In this document: in pieces, positions 49,221 through 57,299 of the stretch
Layout: every line of letters starts with the position of its first letter
How positions within the stretch are numbered: the first letter of the stretch is position 1
NCBI GenBank assembly: GCA_964390805.1
Contig: CAYMKL010000005.1
Coordinates: 31,334-95,333, forward strand
Source: CAYMKL01 sp964390805
GTDB taxonomy: Bacteria; Chloroflexota; Anaerolineae; VGOG01
Reading direction: 5' to 3'
Length of the DNA stretch: 64,000 bases
Translations under genes and position numbers: made by a program
The notes under the pieces: model-generated
What the model saw: the letters and a program-made list of their open reading frames with translations, nothing else
Told to the model about the DNA's origin: nothing
Database searches by the model: none

Positions 49221-49320
49221 AGACTTCGGAAGTCTTCTGCAAGATGCCCATAGCCCAAACGAGTTCAAATCCAGCCTCAATCGCACTCGTCGAGAGCGTT
49301 TTTGGAGACTTCCGAAGTCT
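49221..49320. repeat. Dispersed element with GGAAGTCT ends (copy 2)
   Basis: AGACTTCGGAAGTCT at the left and AGACTTCCGAAGTCT at the right, each a palindrome. It lies between LysM and HD genes. Related to 19303-19399. Confidence 0.75.
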
Positions 49321-49330
49321 GGGCAGCCGT

Positions 49331-49885
49331 CTAGCTCAGGCCCAGTTCGTCGGCGATGCCTTGCATGGCCGAAAGGACTGTAGTAATGTGCTCGTTTAGA
49401 TCTACGCCCAGGTCTGCGGCCCCTTTCTCAATCGCTTCTCGATGCACCCCTCGGGCGAAGGCCTTGTCCTTCCACTTCTTCTTGACAGACTTGATCTTCA
49501 CGTCCATGATGCTCTTGGAAGGCCGCACCAGAGCCACGGCCACAATGAGCCCTGTTAGCTCGTCCACAGCGTAGAGGGCCTTGTCCAGCAGGCTGTTGCG
49601 GGGCAGCCCCAGGCGGTCGCCGTGGGCTCGGACGGCGTAGACGATGTCCTCAGGCCAGCCTAGCTCCTCCAGCCGCTTTGCTCCCCAGGCCGGGTGTTCC
49701 TCAGCGGTGGGGTGCTGCTCGTAGTCGAAGTCGTGGATGAGCCCCGTGACGCCCCACTTCTCCTCGTCCTGGCCGAGCTTGCGAGCATAGGCCCGCATGG
49801 CCGCCTCCACTGCCAGGGCGTGTTTGAGCAGGTTCTCGTTCTTGGTGTACTCGGTGAGCAAAGTCCAAGCTCGTTTGCGATCCAT
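49331..49885 (-). CDS. HD domain protein
   Basis: 184 residues. Metal-binding HD signature: H in LLKHALAVEAAM, HD in TGLIHDFDYEQHP, and later His in VRAHGD. Hydrolase of the HDIG group, probably a nucleotide or phosphoester phosphatase. The final 25 residues (DLNEHITTVLSAMQGIADEL) are helical. Orphan gene. Confidence 0.88.
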   Translation of the reverse strand: MDRKRAWTLLTEYTKNENLLKHALAVEAAMRAYARKLGQDEEKWGVTGLIHDFDYEQHPTAEEHPAWGAKRLEELGWPEDIVYAVRAHGDRLGLPRNSLLDKALYAVDELTGLIVAVALVRPSKSIMDVKIKSVKKKWKDKAFARGVHREAIEKGAADLGVDLNEHITTVLSAMQGIADELGLS

Positions 49886-49969
49886 GTCTTTGGCGCCTCC
49901 TTATCTTTACCCGACGAGAGATAGTATAGTACAAAAAGCCCCCTGCGTCAAACGCGCATATTTGGTGCT

Positions 49970-50115
49970 CTTTTTCCTTAATACCGAGCGCCAAAGCGCC
50001 ATCCTTTTCCTTACACACGTTAGGGTTTTCCCTAATACCACGTAGCCTTTTCCTTAATTGCGCCTGGCCCAGATTAAGGATTTTCGGAAGTCAAATTAGG
50101 GATTTTCCCTATTGC
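49970..50115. repeat. Cluster of TTTTCC(C/T)TAAT motifs
   Basis: At least five copies of TTTTCCTTAAT or TTTTCCCTAAT in both orientations, with ATTAGGGATTTTCCCTA forming a palindrome. No gene. It opens the defence island; purpose unknown. Confidence 0.5.
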
Positions 50116-50140
50116 GGTTTTATCAGGTTTTTGGTATAAT
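50112..50140 (+). promoter_or_regulatory. Promoter before leader RNA copy 1
   Basis: TTGCGG (50112-50117), 17-base spacer, TATAAT (50135-50140). About 60 bases upstream of the conserved RNA-like copy 1. Confidence 0.6.
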
Positions 50141-50203
50141 TATGATAGTGAATCAACCTGCCAGAGAAGGCTCGCGACTCCGAAGTTGGATGGCTTTTAG
50201 TCA

Positions 50204-50320
50204 GGAGCAGCATTGTGAGGAATGTTTGCGGCCCGGACTCTGCTTCAAGAATGTGTCGCTTTTTGACTTGCCTGCGCCAGCGTGAGGGATGGCGTGTCCC
50301 TGCGTTGGCGTTTTATGTCT
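50204..50320 (+). ncRNA. Conserved leader-type RNA, copy 1
   Basis: Aligns along its length with 51139-51255: GGAGCAGCAT, CCCGGA, TTCAAGA, GACTTGCCTGCGCCAGCG, then a terminator-like hairpin with GCGTTGGCGTTTT. It has its own promoter. No known RNA class is recognised. A 30-residue ORF follows at 50361. Confidence 0.5.
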
Positions 50321-50360
50321 TTCAGGTAGCAAGGGTTTGATTAGCAGGGAGGTGAGGTTC

Positions 50361-50453
50361 ATGGAAATCAGACTGCGGACGTTGACACTACTGTGGACTG
50401 GTGGGGTGGAGGGGACTGAGGGGATCGTGGCTCACAGCCCCCTTGTTTCTTGA
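50361..50453 (+). pseudogene. Short ORF after leader copy 1
   Basis: ATG with GGGAGGTGAGG upstream encodes 30 residues (MEIRLRTLTLLWTGGVEGTE...). It stands where a leader-controlled gene would begin and is likely a truncated gene. No family. Confidence 0.3.
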
Positions 50454-50503
50454 GAGCGCGGATGCGCAGAATTCACGGTTTAGTCTGCAGTATGGCGTAT
50501 CGG

Positions 50504-50532
50504 TTGACTTTCTTGGAATCCTGTGCGATAAT
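50504..50532 (+). promoter_or_regulatory. Promoter before the DUF4258 gene
   Basis: TTGACT (50504-50509), 17-base spacer, GATAAT (50527-50532). The whole block is nearly repeated at 51021-51049. Confidence 0.7.
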
Positions 50533-50563
50533 AGTGCTAGAGTGGGGCCAATAAGGCGAGGGT

Positions 50564-50806
50564 ATGAAGCCCATCGAATTTTCACACCATGCCCGCGAGC
50601 AGATGCTCGAGCGGGGTGCCAGTGAAGACGCAGTGATCGAGACGATTCATACTGGGGAAAGGGTGCCTGCTAAGCGTGGTCGGCAAGGGTATCGGAAGAA
50701 TTTCCAGTATAATCGCCTGTGGGGTGGTAGGAGATGGGAGGAAGCAAGCAATGAAGATCATGTACGATTCGCAAGTGGATGCGCTGTACATTCGATTTCT
50801 CGATGA
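50564..50806 (+). pseudogene. DUF4258 (RelE-like) toxin-type gene, C-terminus lost
   Basis: The first 55 residues match DUF4258: EFSHHAREQMLERGASEDAV then ETIHTGERVPAKRGRQGYRK and NFQYNRLWGGRR. The remaining residues are out of family and overlap the start of the DUF2283 gene in another frame, so about 30 C-terminal residues appear deleted. DUF4258 proteins resemble small RNase toxins. The product is probably inactive. Confidence 0.6.
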
Positions 50807-50972
50807 ACCGATCCAGGTCACAACACAGCGTCTTTCCGAGGATGTTGCAGTCAACTATGCCCCGGATGGTCGCATCGTGGGGATTGAGGTTCTTGATGTC
50901 TCGGAGTATGTCTTTGGGTTCGGCGCTGAGCCGAGGATTATCGTACATAACTTGACTGCCGTACCTGCTTGA
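50751..50972 (+). CDS. DUF2283 family protein
   Basis: 73 residues, full-length DUF2283: MKIMYDSQVDALYIRFLDEP, VNYAPDGRIVGIEVLDVSEY. Found next to DUF4258 in many genomes and often regarded as its antitoxin partner. GGGAGGAAGC lies upstream of the ATG. The gene is intact although its partner is damaged. Confidence 0.88.
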   Translation: MKIMYDSQVDALYIRFLDEPIQVTTQRLSEDVAVNYAPDGRIVGIEVLDVSEYVFGFGAEPRIIVHNLTAVPA

Positions 50973-51020
50973 TAGCTTGATAACCGTCCTTTCAAAACGT
51001 GTGGGAAGTGGTCTAGCGAT

Positions 51021-51049
51021 TTGACCTTTCTGGAGTCCTGTGCGACAAT
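51021..51049 (+). promoter_or_regulatory. Promoter before leader RNA copy 2
   Basis: TTGACC (51021-51026), 17-base spacer, GACAAT (51044-51049). The spacer text CTGGAGTCCTGTGC is almost the same as at 50504-50532. Confidence 0.65.
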
Positions 51050-51138
51050 AACACCTGATTGATTGGGATACCTGCTCGACGTTCAACCTTTGAGCGGCGG
51101 GTGGTGCAGAGAGGTCTCATAGCGATTGTAGTTGTTCC

Positions 51139-51255
51139 GGGAGCAGCATCATGACTGTTCACAACCCGGATCCCAGTTCAAGAGCATCCCGTTTTTCGAC
51201 TTGCCTACGCCAACGTGAGGGGACAGTGCGTCCTTGCGTTGGCGTTTTTGGTTTA
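51139..51255 (+). ncRNA. Conserved leader-type RNA, copy 2
   Basis: Second copy of the element at 50204-50320, ending in CGCCAACG...GCGTTGGCGTTTTT. The terminator ends 12 bases before the ATG at 51267, so it is placed to attenuate that gene. The 290-base gap holds only this and its promoter. Confidence 0.55.
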
Positions 51256-51266
51256 CGAATACGAAA

Positions 51267-52409
51267 ATGAGCATTGAGCGAGACTCTGCGAGCCAGATGT
51301 GGCGGAGTGTCCAACAGAATAGTCCGTTTGTGCTATTCATCGGTTTGCTGATCACCGCGGTCTTTTTGGGATTGGCGGTCAACTACCTCAGCAGTATCCT
51401 GTTCGAGTGGCTCTGGCCTGAAGATCAAATCGGTTGGCAATGGCTTCAGGCGATAGTTGCTCTGGTCGTGATTGTTGTCTCGACTGGTGCTGGCATCTAT
51501 TTCGTGCAGGAGATGGTGACTGAGGAAACGGTGGATTTTGAAGTGCTCGTGCCATTCGTGATCGCCCCCCGCGATGTAAAAATCCCATATCTTGAACGCT
51601 ATCACCCTACAAGATTGGCTGCCGCTCCACTAGCTTTGGCCTTTCGTCGTGAGGAGGGGAGCCTGGAGCGTTTCCGCGCCTCGTGGGAAGCATCCCAGCA
51701 AGATCGTGGGCGGCGGCCATTGACAGGTTTTGCCCTTGATTGCACGTATGACATCGTCGAACGGTTGATCCTACAGTACGTCCGAAGGTATGGCCAACTC
51801 ACATTGGGCGGCAAGGCCAAGTTTGCGTTGGGGGGGGATCTGGCCGAACCGATCCTGAGTCAGCGCCGCACGTTGGCTGAGATCGCCGAGACTATTTTGG
51901 TCCAGAACTTTATCTTCCAACATGATCCGAAGTTCAAGGACTGGGTGTTTCGTTTCCCGCTCAATGTGGACATGAGCGTGGAGCCATTGCCGACGAAAGG
52001 CTTTGTGGCCGAGGATGGGGGACAGCCTATTCGGTGTCTGCGCCTCAGAAACAAGGGATACGGAGAACTAACCATCACCCCTTCTCAGATTTGGCGGCAG
52101 CCAGCGCGATACTCTCAGACGGGGCGTGTTCTGGCCAAGCGGCTTGAACTACGGGGGGACGAGCACTCGCTGCCTGCGCTGTTCCACGTGCAGTTGAAGA
52201 TCAGATTCAAGAATTGGCGTTTCTTGTGGCCGCCCTGGCGCAGGGAGCTACGCACTCACGTGTTCTGGTTGATGGGCCTGGTGGATTATCTGCGCAATCA
52301 CCTGGGGTGGGATGTGTTCCTGGTCATTGATCGGGAGCGGGCGCTGATACGTCTGGAGGAGAAGGTGGATGCCTTGGCTGCAAGCCAGCAGAGTCAGGCT
52401 GGTGGGTGA
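51267..52409 (+). CDS. Two-TM membrane protein of unknown function
   Basis: 380 residues. TM1 (FVLFIGLLITAVFLGLAVNY, about 22-41) and TM2 (LQAIVALVVIVVSTGAGIYF, about 60-79) at the N-terminus, then a long cytoplasmic alpha/beta domain with no motif I recognise (RRPLTGFALDCTYDIVERLI; KDWVFRFPLNVDMSVE). The layout of a two-TM hairpin plus sensor-like domain is common in bacterial defence effectors, but nothing here proves that. It follows leader RNA copy 2 and precedes the AlbA_2 gene. Confidence 0.55.
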   Translation: MSIERDSASQMWRSVQQNSPFVLFIGLLITAVFLGLAVNYLSSILFEWLWPEDQIGWQWLQAIVALVVIVVSTGAGIYFVQEMVTEETVDFEVLVPFVIAPRDVKIPYLERYHPTRLAAAPLALAFRREEGSLERFRASWEASQQDRGRRPLTGFALDCTYDIVERLILQYVRRYGQLTLGGKAKFALGGDLAEPILSQRRTLAEIAETILVQNFIFQHDPKFKDWVFRFPLNVDMSVEPLPTKGFVAEDGGQPIRCLRLRNKGYGELTITPSQIWRQPARYSQTGRVLAKRLELRGDEHSLPALFHVQLKIRFKNWRFLWPPWRRELRTHVFWLMGLVDYLRNHLGWDVFLVIDRERALIRLEEKVDALAASQQSQAGG

Positions 52410-52486
52410 GCGGTAGTTGTGTAGGTCCGTTTGCCTTGTTCGTTGACTGATTGCTGCAGGCGTAATGCCGCGTGACGGAGCGACTC

Positions 52487-53338
52487 ATGGACAGTGTGCA
52501 GACTTGGAAAGCCATCCAAGATGTCGTCGAATCCGGCAACGAGAACGGCGAGGTTGATCTCAAGTCCGAATGGTATCATCTGGGTGATAAGCCTGGAAAG
52601 GCAGATTTCCTGAAAGATGTCTGTGCTATGGCAAACAGCCTATCGGGACATGGGGACAGGCGTTACATCGTATGTGGTGTGTGGGATGCAAGGCATTGCC
52701 AAGATAGAACTGACGCAGCCAGCTACATAAAGGGGGTGCAAGCTGGTGATGTGGATTCAATCAATCAAACAATCAGCCACCTCGTGAGCAAGTACGTGGC
52801 CCCTGCTTTTGGTGTTCGCTATCTCGAAATTCAGCATCCAGAGTTGAAAAGGACGCTGGGAGTTCTAGAGATTCAGGGATGGTTGGGAGGATGGGACGAA
52901 AGACCGTATGTCATTGCCGAAGGCATCGGCAGACTCAGCAAGAGTCAGATATTTGTCCGTCGCATCGGCGGTGTGTCTGAGCCAGCGAATTGGACTAACA
53001 TTCGATTGCTGGTGAACCGTGCTCAGGAGGAACGTATTGAGAGCCTTGAGATGGAGTTGGAAGAGGCAAAGCAAAACGCTGAGGAGGAGCTACGGGATGC
53101 CGTAGTACAACTGCAACGAGAGCGCAAGGAGGTTGATAAAGAGTTGCTTGATGAGATCAAAGATCTGCAGAGCGACAAAGTTAGATTGAGTAGTGAAAGG
53201 GAGGAGTGGCTGGAACTCGCTCGGGCATTGTGTCGGAGAATTCATCAACGCTTGGGTGACACTGATAGACGTTGGCTTCGCAGACAGATGAAACGTCGTG
53301 GGAAGGAGGGAGAGCTTGACTCTTGGACTACATTTTAG
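52487..53338 (+). CDS. AlbA_2/Schlafen-like domain protein with coiled coil
   Basis: 283 residues. The N-terminal 170 residues match AlbA_2 (DUF4062/Schlafen-type): ENGEVDLKSEWYHLGDKPGK (acidic E-D-K nuclease-like trio), DVCAMANS, RRYIVCGV and the end QIFVRRIGGVSEPANW. A coiled coil (about 185-250) and a basic tail follow. Schlafen relatives can be nucleases or transcription-linked ATP binders. It is 40 bases upstream of cas10 and could be an ancillary protein of the CRISPR system or a separate defence gene. Confidence 0.82.
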   Translation: MDSVQTWKAIQDVVESGNENGEVDLKSEWYHLGDKPGKADFLKDVCAMANSLSGHGDRRYIVCGVWDARHCQDRTDAASYIKGVQAGDVDSINQTISHLVSKYVAPAFGVRYLEIQHPELKRTLGVLEIQGWLGGWDERPYVIAEGIGRLSKSQIFVRRIGGVSEPANWTNIRLLVNRAQEERIESLEMELEEAKQNAEEELRDAVVQLQRERKEVDKELLDEIKDLQSDKVRLSSEREEWLELARALCRRIHQRLGDTDRRWLRRQMKRRGKEGELDSWTTF

Positions 53339-53380
53339 AAGAGATGTAGACTGTTCTGCCAAATGTGGGGAGGTTTACTT

Positions 53381-55288
53381 ATGAGCACGTCTTCAATCTG
53401 GGAATGGTTCGCTACTGCCCTGGTGCATGACCTGGGCAAGACAGTCCTGGACGAAAGTGGACAGTGGACAGATCACGAGCAACTAGACAAGAAGCCCTTT
53501 GGCAGCTGGCTTCCAACCGATATTGTCAGTCGGGTCAGGCTTCACCATGATAACGTAGACTTCGAGGCTAGCTCGCATTCGCCAGAGGCGGTGGCACTTA
53601 TCATGGCCGATCGCTTCCAGAAAGCAATGCACCAGACTGAACACCTGGAGAAAGATGAGCGGCTAAGCAGACTGCAGCAACACCCTGCCTTCTATCCCTA
53701 TTATGGACGCGTTGAAGAAGGCTACAATCAAGCAAAGGCCGCGCCAATCATAGACAATCTCACCAGAGCGGCTTCGAAGCAGGCATCTCTGCGCAACCTT
53801 CTGGAACTGCAAGAGGGTCTCCTGCACTATCCTCACACCTCCTACCTTCCCCATCTTTCGCTAGCGTTGCACCATCGCTTTACCGCGCTTCTCTTCTACT
53901 TCCTGATACGTCGTGCGGATGGCGGCTTCCCGCCGCTCGACCTGCGGTTCTCCGTGCTGACCGTCAGCCCGGAACCGGCGGCGCTCTTCTACCGGCTGCG
54001 GGACGTGGACACACACAAGCGGGTCGTGGAGACGCTGCGTAAGGAACTTTTCCGCCGCGTCTTCCTGGCAGACAAGAAGGCTGCCCTGCCTGGCTTTGCA
54101 CCCACTCTAAACCCCTTCGAGTTCTTCGACGGCGGCAGCGGCTTGGTGCTCGTCTACGACCAACCGAAGAAGATCACCGATGCTCTTCAGAAGATCCTGG
54201 ATGAGGAGCCGTTCCTCCGCTCACTTCAGGTCGAGCAGACCGACTTCCATCTGATCGGTAAGTGGAAGAAGGAGGATGAAGGAGAAAGGTTCTATTTTGA
54301 ACCGACTGATGTAGACACACATGCACGTAACTGGAGCCTTCTCTCGGCCCAGGTTTTGGAATACCCTCCCCTCTCCCTGGAGCGGTGCCAGGTGTGTGGT
54401 CAGCCGGAGGAGACGCTAACAGAGGACGTCACCGGCGACCTGCTGTGTTCCTCCTGCCTGAAGGAGCGGCGGGAAAGGCGGGCCAGGGTGGTGGACATCC
54501 ACAAGGTGAGTGATGGAGGGAAGGCAAAGGTAGGGTTTATTTTTCTGACCGTGAAAGAACCGCTCTACGAGCAGGCGCGGGAGGTGGCGGCTGACCTGTT
54601 GGGCAAGTTCATGAACCAACGCATGGTCGAGTCGCGCATCCTGGAGCCCACCCGGGGCGGGGGGTTCGAGTACCTCCAGGCCGTCATAGCCATGGGCGAG
54701 TTCCAGGCTCAGGTGGAGAAGGCGATTGAAGAGCCCCATGCCTATACGCTCCTCCGCCTACCGACGAAGATGGTCTACCTGGTGCACGAGGATTTCTACT
54801 GGCGGTTCCTGGGCTTCCTGAACGAGGAGCGCAAGAGGCTGCGTTTTCCTACCGGTCTGCGAGCTGTGCTGTGCGGGCCCAAGACGCCGTTCTGGAGCCT
54901 GATGGATGGTTTTCTGATCTATGATGGACAGGATCTCTATTACGATGAAGCAGAAGGGAGTATTGTCATGTTTACATCTGACGAAGTACAAAGCATCCGA
55001 GACCTGGCAGGCACCGCCGAACGGGATTGGCGCTCGTCGGCGCAACTGATTGCCCTCTCACGCTTTGCACTGACACACAACCTGGCAGAGTTGCTGCTGG
55101 AGGTTGACGTGCGCGCCAGGCAGGACAAACTGCCCTGGCGGCTGATCGATCCGTTGAAGAAGGCACTGGGAGACCTGAAGGTGCCTGACGACGAGAGCAA
55201 GGCCCAGACGAAGCGGGCTAAGTTCATTGACTACGTCGCTAAGATGGCCCGGCCACCGAGACGTGGCGGGAAGAAAAGGAGGTCATGA
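53381..55288 (+). CDS. cas10: Type III CRISPR Cas10, polymerase/cyclase motif lost
   Basis: 635 residues. HD nuclease start VHDLGKT (H16, D17), later RLHHDN. Two Palm-like domains surround a zinc finger with CQVCG and CSSC (about 336-357). Both catalytic blocks are degenerate: the first Palm reads VGFIFLTVKEP, without the metal Asp, and the GGDD position reads VHED (468-471). So cyclic-oligoadenylate synthesis is most unlikely, while HD DNase activity may persist. ATG 53381 follows GGGGAGG. It is shorter than typical Cas10. The stop overlaps the cas7 ATG. Confidence 0.87.
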   Translation: MSTSSIWEWFATALVHDLGKTVLDESGQWTDHEQLDKKPFGSWLPTDIVSRVRLHHDNVDFEASSHSPEAVALIMADRFQKAMHQTEHLEKDERLSRLQQHPAFYPYYGRVEEGYNQAKAAPIIDNLTRAASKQASLRNLLELQEGLLHYPHTSYLPHLSLALHHRFTALLFYFLIRRADGGFPPLDLRFSVLTVSPEPAALFYRLRDVDTHKRVVETLRKELFRRVFLADKKAALPGFAPTLNPFEFFDGGSGLVLVYDQPKKITDALQKILDEEPFLRSLQVEQTDFHLIGKWKKEDEGERFYFEPTDVDTHARNWSLLSAQVLEYPPLSLERCQVCGQPEETLTEDVTGDLLCSSCLKERRERRARVVDIHKVSDGGKAKVGFIFLTVKEPLYEQAREVAADLLGKFMNQRMVESRILEPTRGGGFEYLQAVIAMGEFQAQVEKAIEEPHAYTLLRLPTKMVYLVHEDFYWRFLGFLNEERKRLRFPTGLRAVLCGPKTPFWSLMDGFLIYDGQDLYYDEAEGSIVMFTSDEVQSIRDLAGTAERDWRSSAQLIALSRFALTHNLAELLLEVDVRARQDKLPWRLIDPLKKALGDLKVPDDESKAQTKRAKFIDYVAKMARPPRRGGKKRRS

Positions 55289-56052
55289 TGACGTTTGAAC
55301 GATTGCAGGACATTACCGTGCTGGAGGTTGCCTACAGGACTGTGAGCGCCTTGGCCATCTCAGCCGGGGACCAGCCGGCGGAGATCATGGAGTCGCCGGT
55401 CATCAAATTGGGCGGCAAGCCGGTCATCCCAGGCTCCAGCCTCAAGGGTGGACTGCGCAGCACGCTGGAGGCCATGCTGGCTGAGTTGGGCCACAAGGTC
55501 TGCATCCCCTTCGCTGCCATTCCACGCCGTTACCGGCGCAGGGAGGAGCAGCAGAAGTATGCGAGAAAGCTGGGGCGGCGGGTGCCCTGCGATGACATCG
55601 AGCATCCCTGTCCGGTGTGTAGCATCTTCGGCACCGTCGGCGGGAAGGCGGGGCTTTCGGGCAAGGCGCTGTTTCTGGATGCCATTGTCGAGGGGACCCA
55701 GGGAGTGGACTACGAACTGATCGAGCGCAGCCACGTAGCCATCACCCGCGACACCAAATCCCAGTCGGAAGGTTCGCTGATGTCGCTCCAGGCAGTGGAC
55801 GCCGGGGCGACTTTCCGCGGCAACATCCGAGTGATCAACGCTGAGCCGTGGGAGGTCGGGGCTATCCTCCGCGCCCTGGAGGGCGTCGAACTGCTGGGCA
55901 TGGGGGCCAAGAAGACCGCCGGTTACGGCGACCTGGAGATCGAGGTCGAGGGGATCGAGGTATTGCGCTTCGACGGCACGGATTGGCAGCCTACATCCGC
56001 TGAGAAGGGACCATACCTGGAAGCCTTCGCACAGCAGAAGTTCGGAGCCTAG
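55285..56052 (+). CDS. cas7: Cas7-type RAMP (Csm3/Csx7-like)
   Basis: 255 residues, the only Cas7 in the locus. Family blocks are PVIPGSSLKGGLRSTLE, CPVCSIFGTVGGKAGLSGKA and the glycine-rich LLGMGAKKTAGYGDLEIE. D29 in SAGDQPAE lies where Csm3 has the RNA-cleaving Asp, so target-RNA cutting is plausible. It would form the crRNA-binding backbone as a homo-oligomer. ATG 55285 overlaps the cas10 stop; AGGAGG is upstream. Confidence 0.88.
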   Translation: MMTFERLQDITVLEVAYRTVSALAISAGDQPAEIMESPVIKLGGKPVIPGSSLKGGLRSTLEAMLAELGHKVCIPFAAIPRRYRRREEQQKYARKLGRRVPCDDIEHPCPVCSIFGTVGGKAGLSGKALFLDAIVEGTQGVDYELIERSHVAITRDTKSQSEGSLMSLQAVDAGATFRGNIRVINAEPWEVGAILRALEGVELLGMGAKKTAGYGDLEIEVEGIEVLRFDGTDWQPTSAEKGPYLEAFAQQKFGA

Positions 56053-56055
56053 ACG

Positions 56056-57048
56056 ATGCTTGAAGGGACAATTCTGCATTTCCACTGTCTGACAACCAGT
56101 CCCTTCCACACGACGCGGCAGCGATACGCTAACCTGGTCAAGTGCGCACCATTCATCATGGGCAGCACGCTGCGCGGCGCATTGCTCGACGCGCTGATCC
56201 GCACACGCTGCCCGCCGGAATTGATCAGCCACCTGCGGGTGCTGGATGATCCGGAGGCCATCGCCCAATTGCACCGGGATTGCCCGGAGACGTGTCCTGT
56301 CAAGTCCTTCTTCGCCCGGCCACCTCGGATCTGGTTCTCCTTTGGCGAATTCGACGAGAAGGAGCTAGACTACCGCATGATGACCCGCATCGGGCTATCG
56401 CGGGAGACGCTCTCAGTGAGCGAGGGGGCCATCTTCACTATCGAGGCCATCACTCCGGATGTTCCGTTCAGCTTCGAGGTCAGCCTACTGGGGGTGGCCC
56501 GAGCTGTGGTAGACGACGTCATTGCAGCGGTGAAGCAGGTGGTGGAAGTCGGCGGCATCGGGGGCTTTCGCAGCATTGGCCTGGGGCGCTTCGATTTGGT
56601 GGAGGAGCCGGAGCACACAACGCTCGACGAACGACTTTACGATGCTATGACTGGATGGCCACAGGCAGGAGAACGGGCAGAGATGGTTTTCACCACGCCC
56701 TTCGTCCTGGGAAGCGAGATGGAGCCGCAAGCTCTGCAAGGGGAAGTGCTGGCCTGCCGGATTGCTCAGGCAATAGACCGGGTAGCAGTCGAGGCTGGCC
56801 ACGAGGGGGACGGGGCCTTGCCGGTGGGACGGGTGGACGTGCGGTTGAGGCCGGAGTTTGTGGGACGCTTCTCCTTCGAGCGCGGCCTGCGCGAAAACCA
56901 GTTGGTGGCCTGGCCGGGCAGCAGTCTGGGCTTCGAGTGGCCGGAAACAGTGGACGGGGATGCGCTGGCGCTAGCTGCCGTTCTAGGCATCGGTGAATGG
57001 AACCACTGGGGCTTCGGGCGTTTTAGCCTGCAGCGGGTCGAGGTGTAG
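56056..57048 (+). CDS. Two-domain RAMP (Csx10/Cas5-like)
   Basis: 330 residues. Two RAMP folds each end in a glycine-rich loop: GIGGFRSIGLGRFDLVEE (about 170-187) and GIGEWNHWGFGRFSLQ (about 313-328). MGSTLRGALLDAL near residue 35 is the RAMP entry motif. In this locus it is the only candidate for the Cas5-like subunit that caps the crRNA 5' handle, or for a Csx10-like protein. No separate Cas11 small subunit is encoded nearby. Confidence 0.75.
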   Translation: MLEGTILHFHCLTTSPFHTTRQRYANLVKCAPFIMGSTLRGALLDALIRTRCPPELISHLRVLDDPEAIAQLHRDCPETCPVKSFFARPPRIWFSFGEFDEKELDYRMMTRIGLSRETLSVSEGAIFTIEAITPDVPFSFEVSLLGVARAVVDDVIAAVKQVVEVGGIGGFRSIGLGRFDLVEEPEHTTLDERLYDAMTGWPQAGERAEMVFTTPFVLGSEMEPQALQGEVLACRIAQAIDRVAVEAGHEGDGALPVGRVDVRLRPEFVGRFSFERGLRENQLVAWPGSSLGFEWPETVDGDALALAAVLGIGEWNHWGFGRFSLQRVEV

Positions 57049-57079
57049 GGCGGCTGTAACCGGTCAGATGGTAGCATGT

Positions 57080-57213
57080 TTCCCCTCCCTCGGAGGGAGG
57101 GGACAGGGGAGGGTGGGGCCTCCGTCGTGGGATCAAGCCGGATTTCGCCTAAGGTCGTTGATTCAAATCAGAGAGCCCACCCCCTCCCAGCCTCCCCCTC
57201 GTAGGGGGAGGAG
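57080..57213. repeat. GGAGGGAGGGG palindromic element (copy 2)
   Basis: Same ends and internal AGGGGAGGGTGGGG as 24784-24875, with a different spacer. It splits the cas operon between the Csx10-like gene and cas6. The 250-base gap holds no gene. Confidence 0.8.
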
Positions 57214-57299
57214 TCCATCGCCGGGCCTGGGGGCATTGGCTCTGACGATGCGGCGAATTCGGGGACTCTGCACTCCGGCCAGAGGCCAAGTAGAGACTG

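Noticed and set aside
50676..50750. N-terminal extension of the DUF2283 gene
   Set aside because: It overlaps the DUF4258 coding part; family alignment starts at MKIMYDSQ (50751).
51139..51255. Peptide gene in leader copy 2 (MTVHNPDPSSRASRF)
   Set aside because: Similarity to copy 1 is best explained by DNA/RNA conservation; the terminator hairpin lies inside the frame and copy 1 needs a different start.
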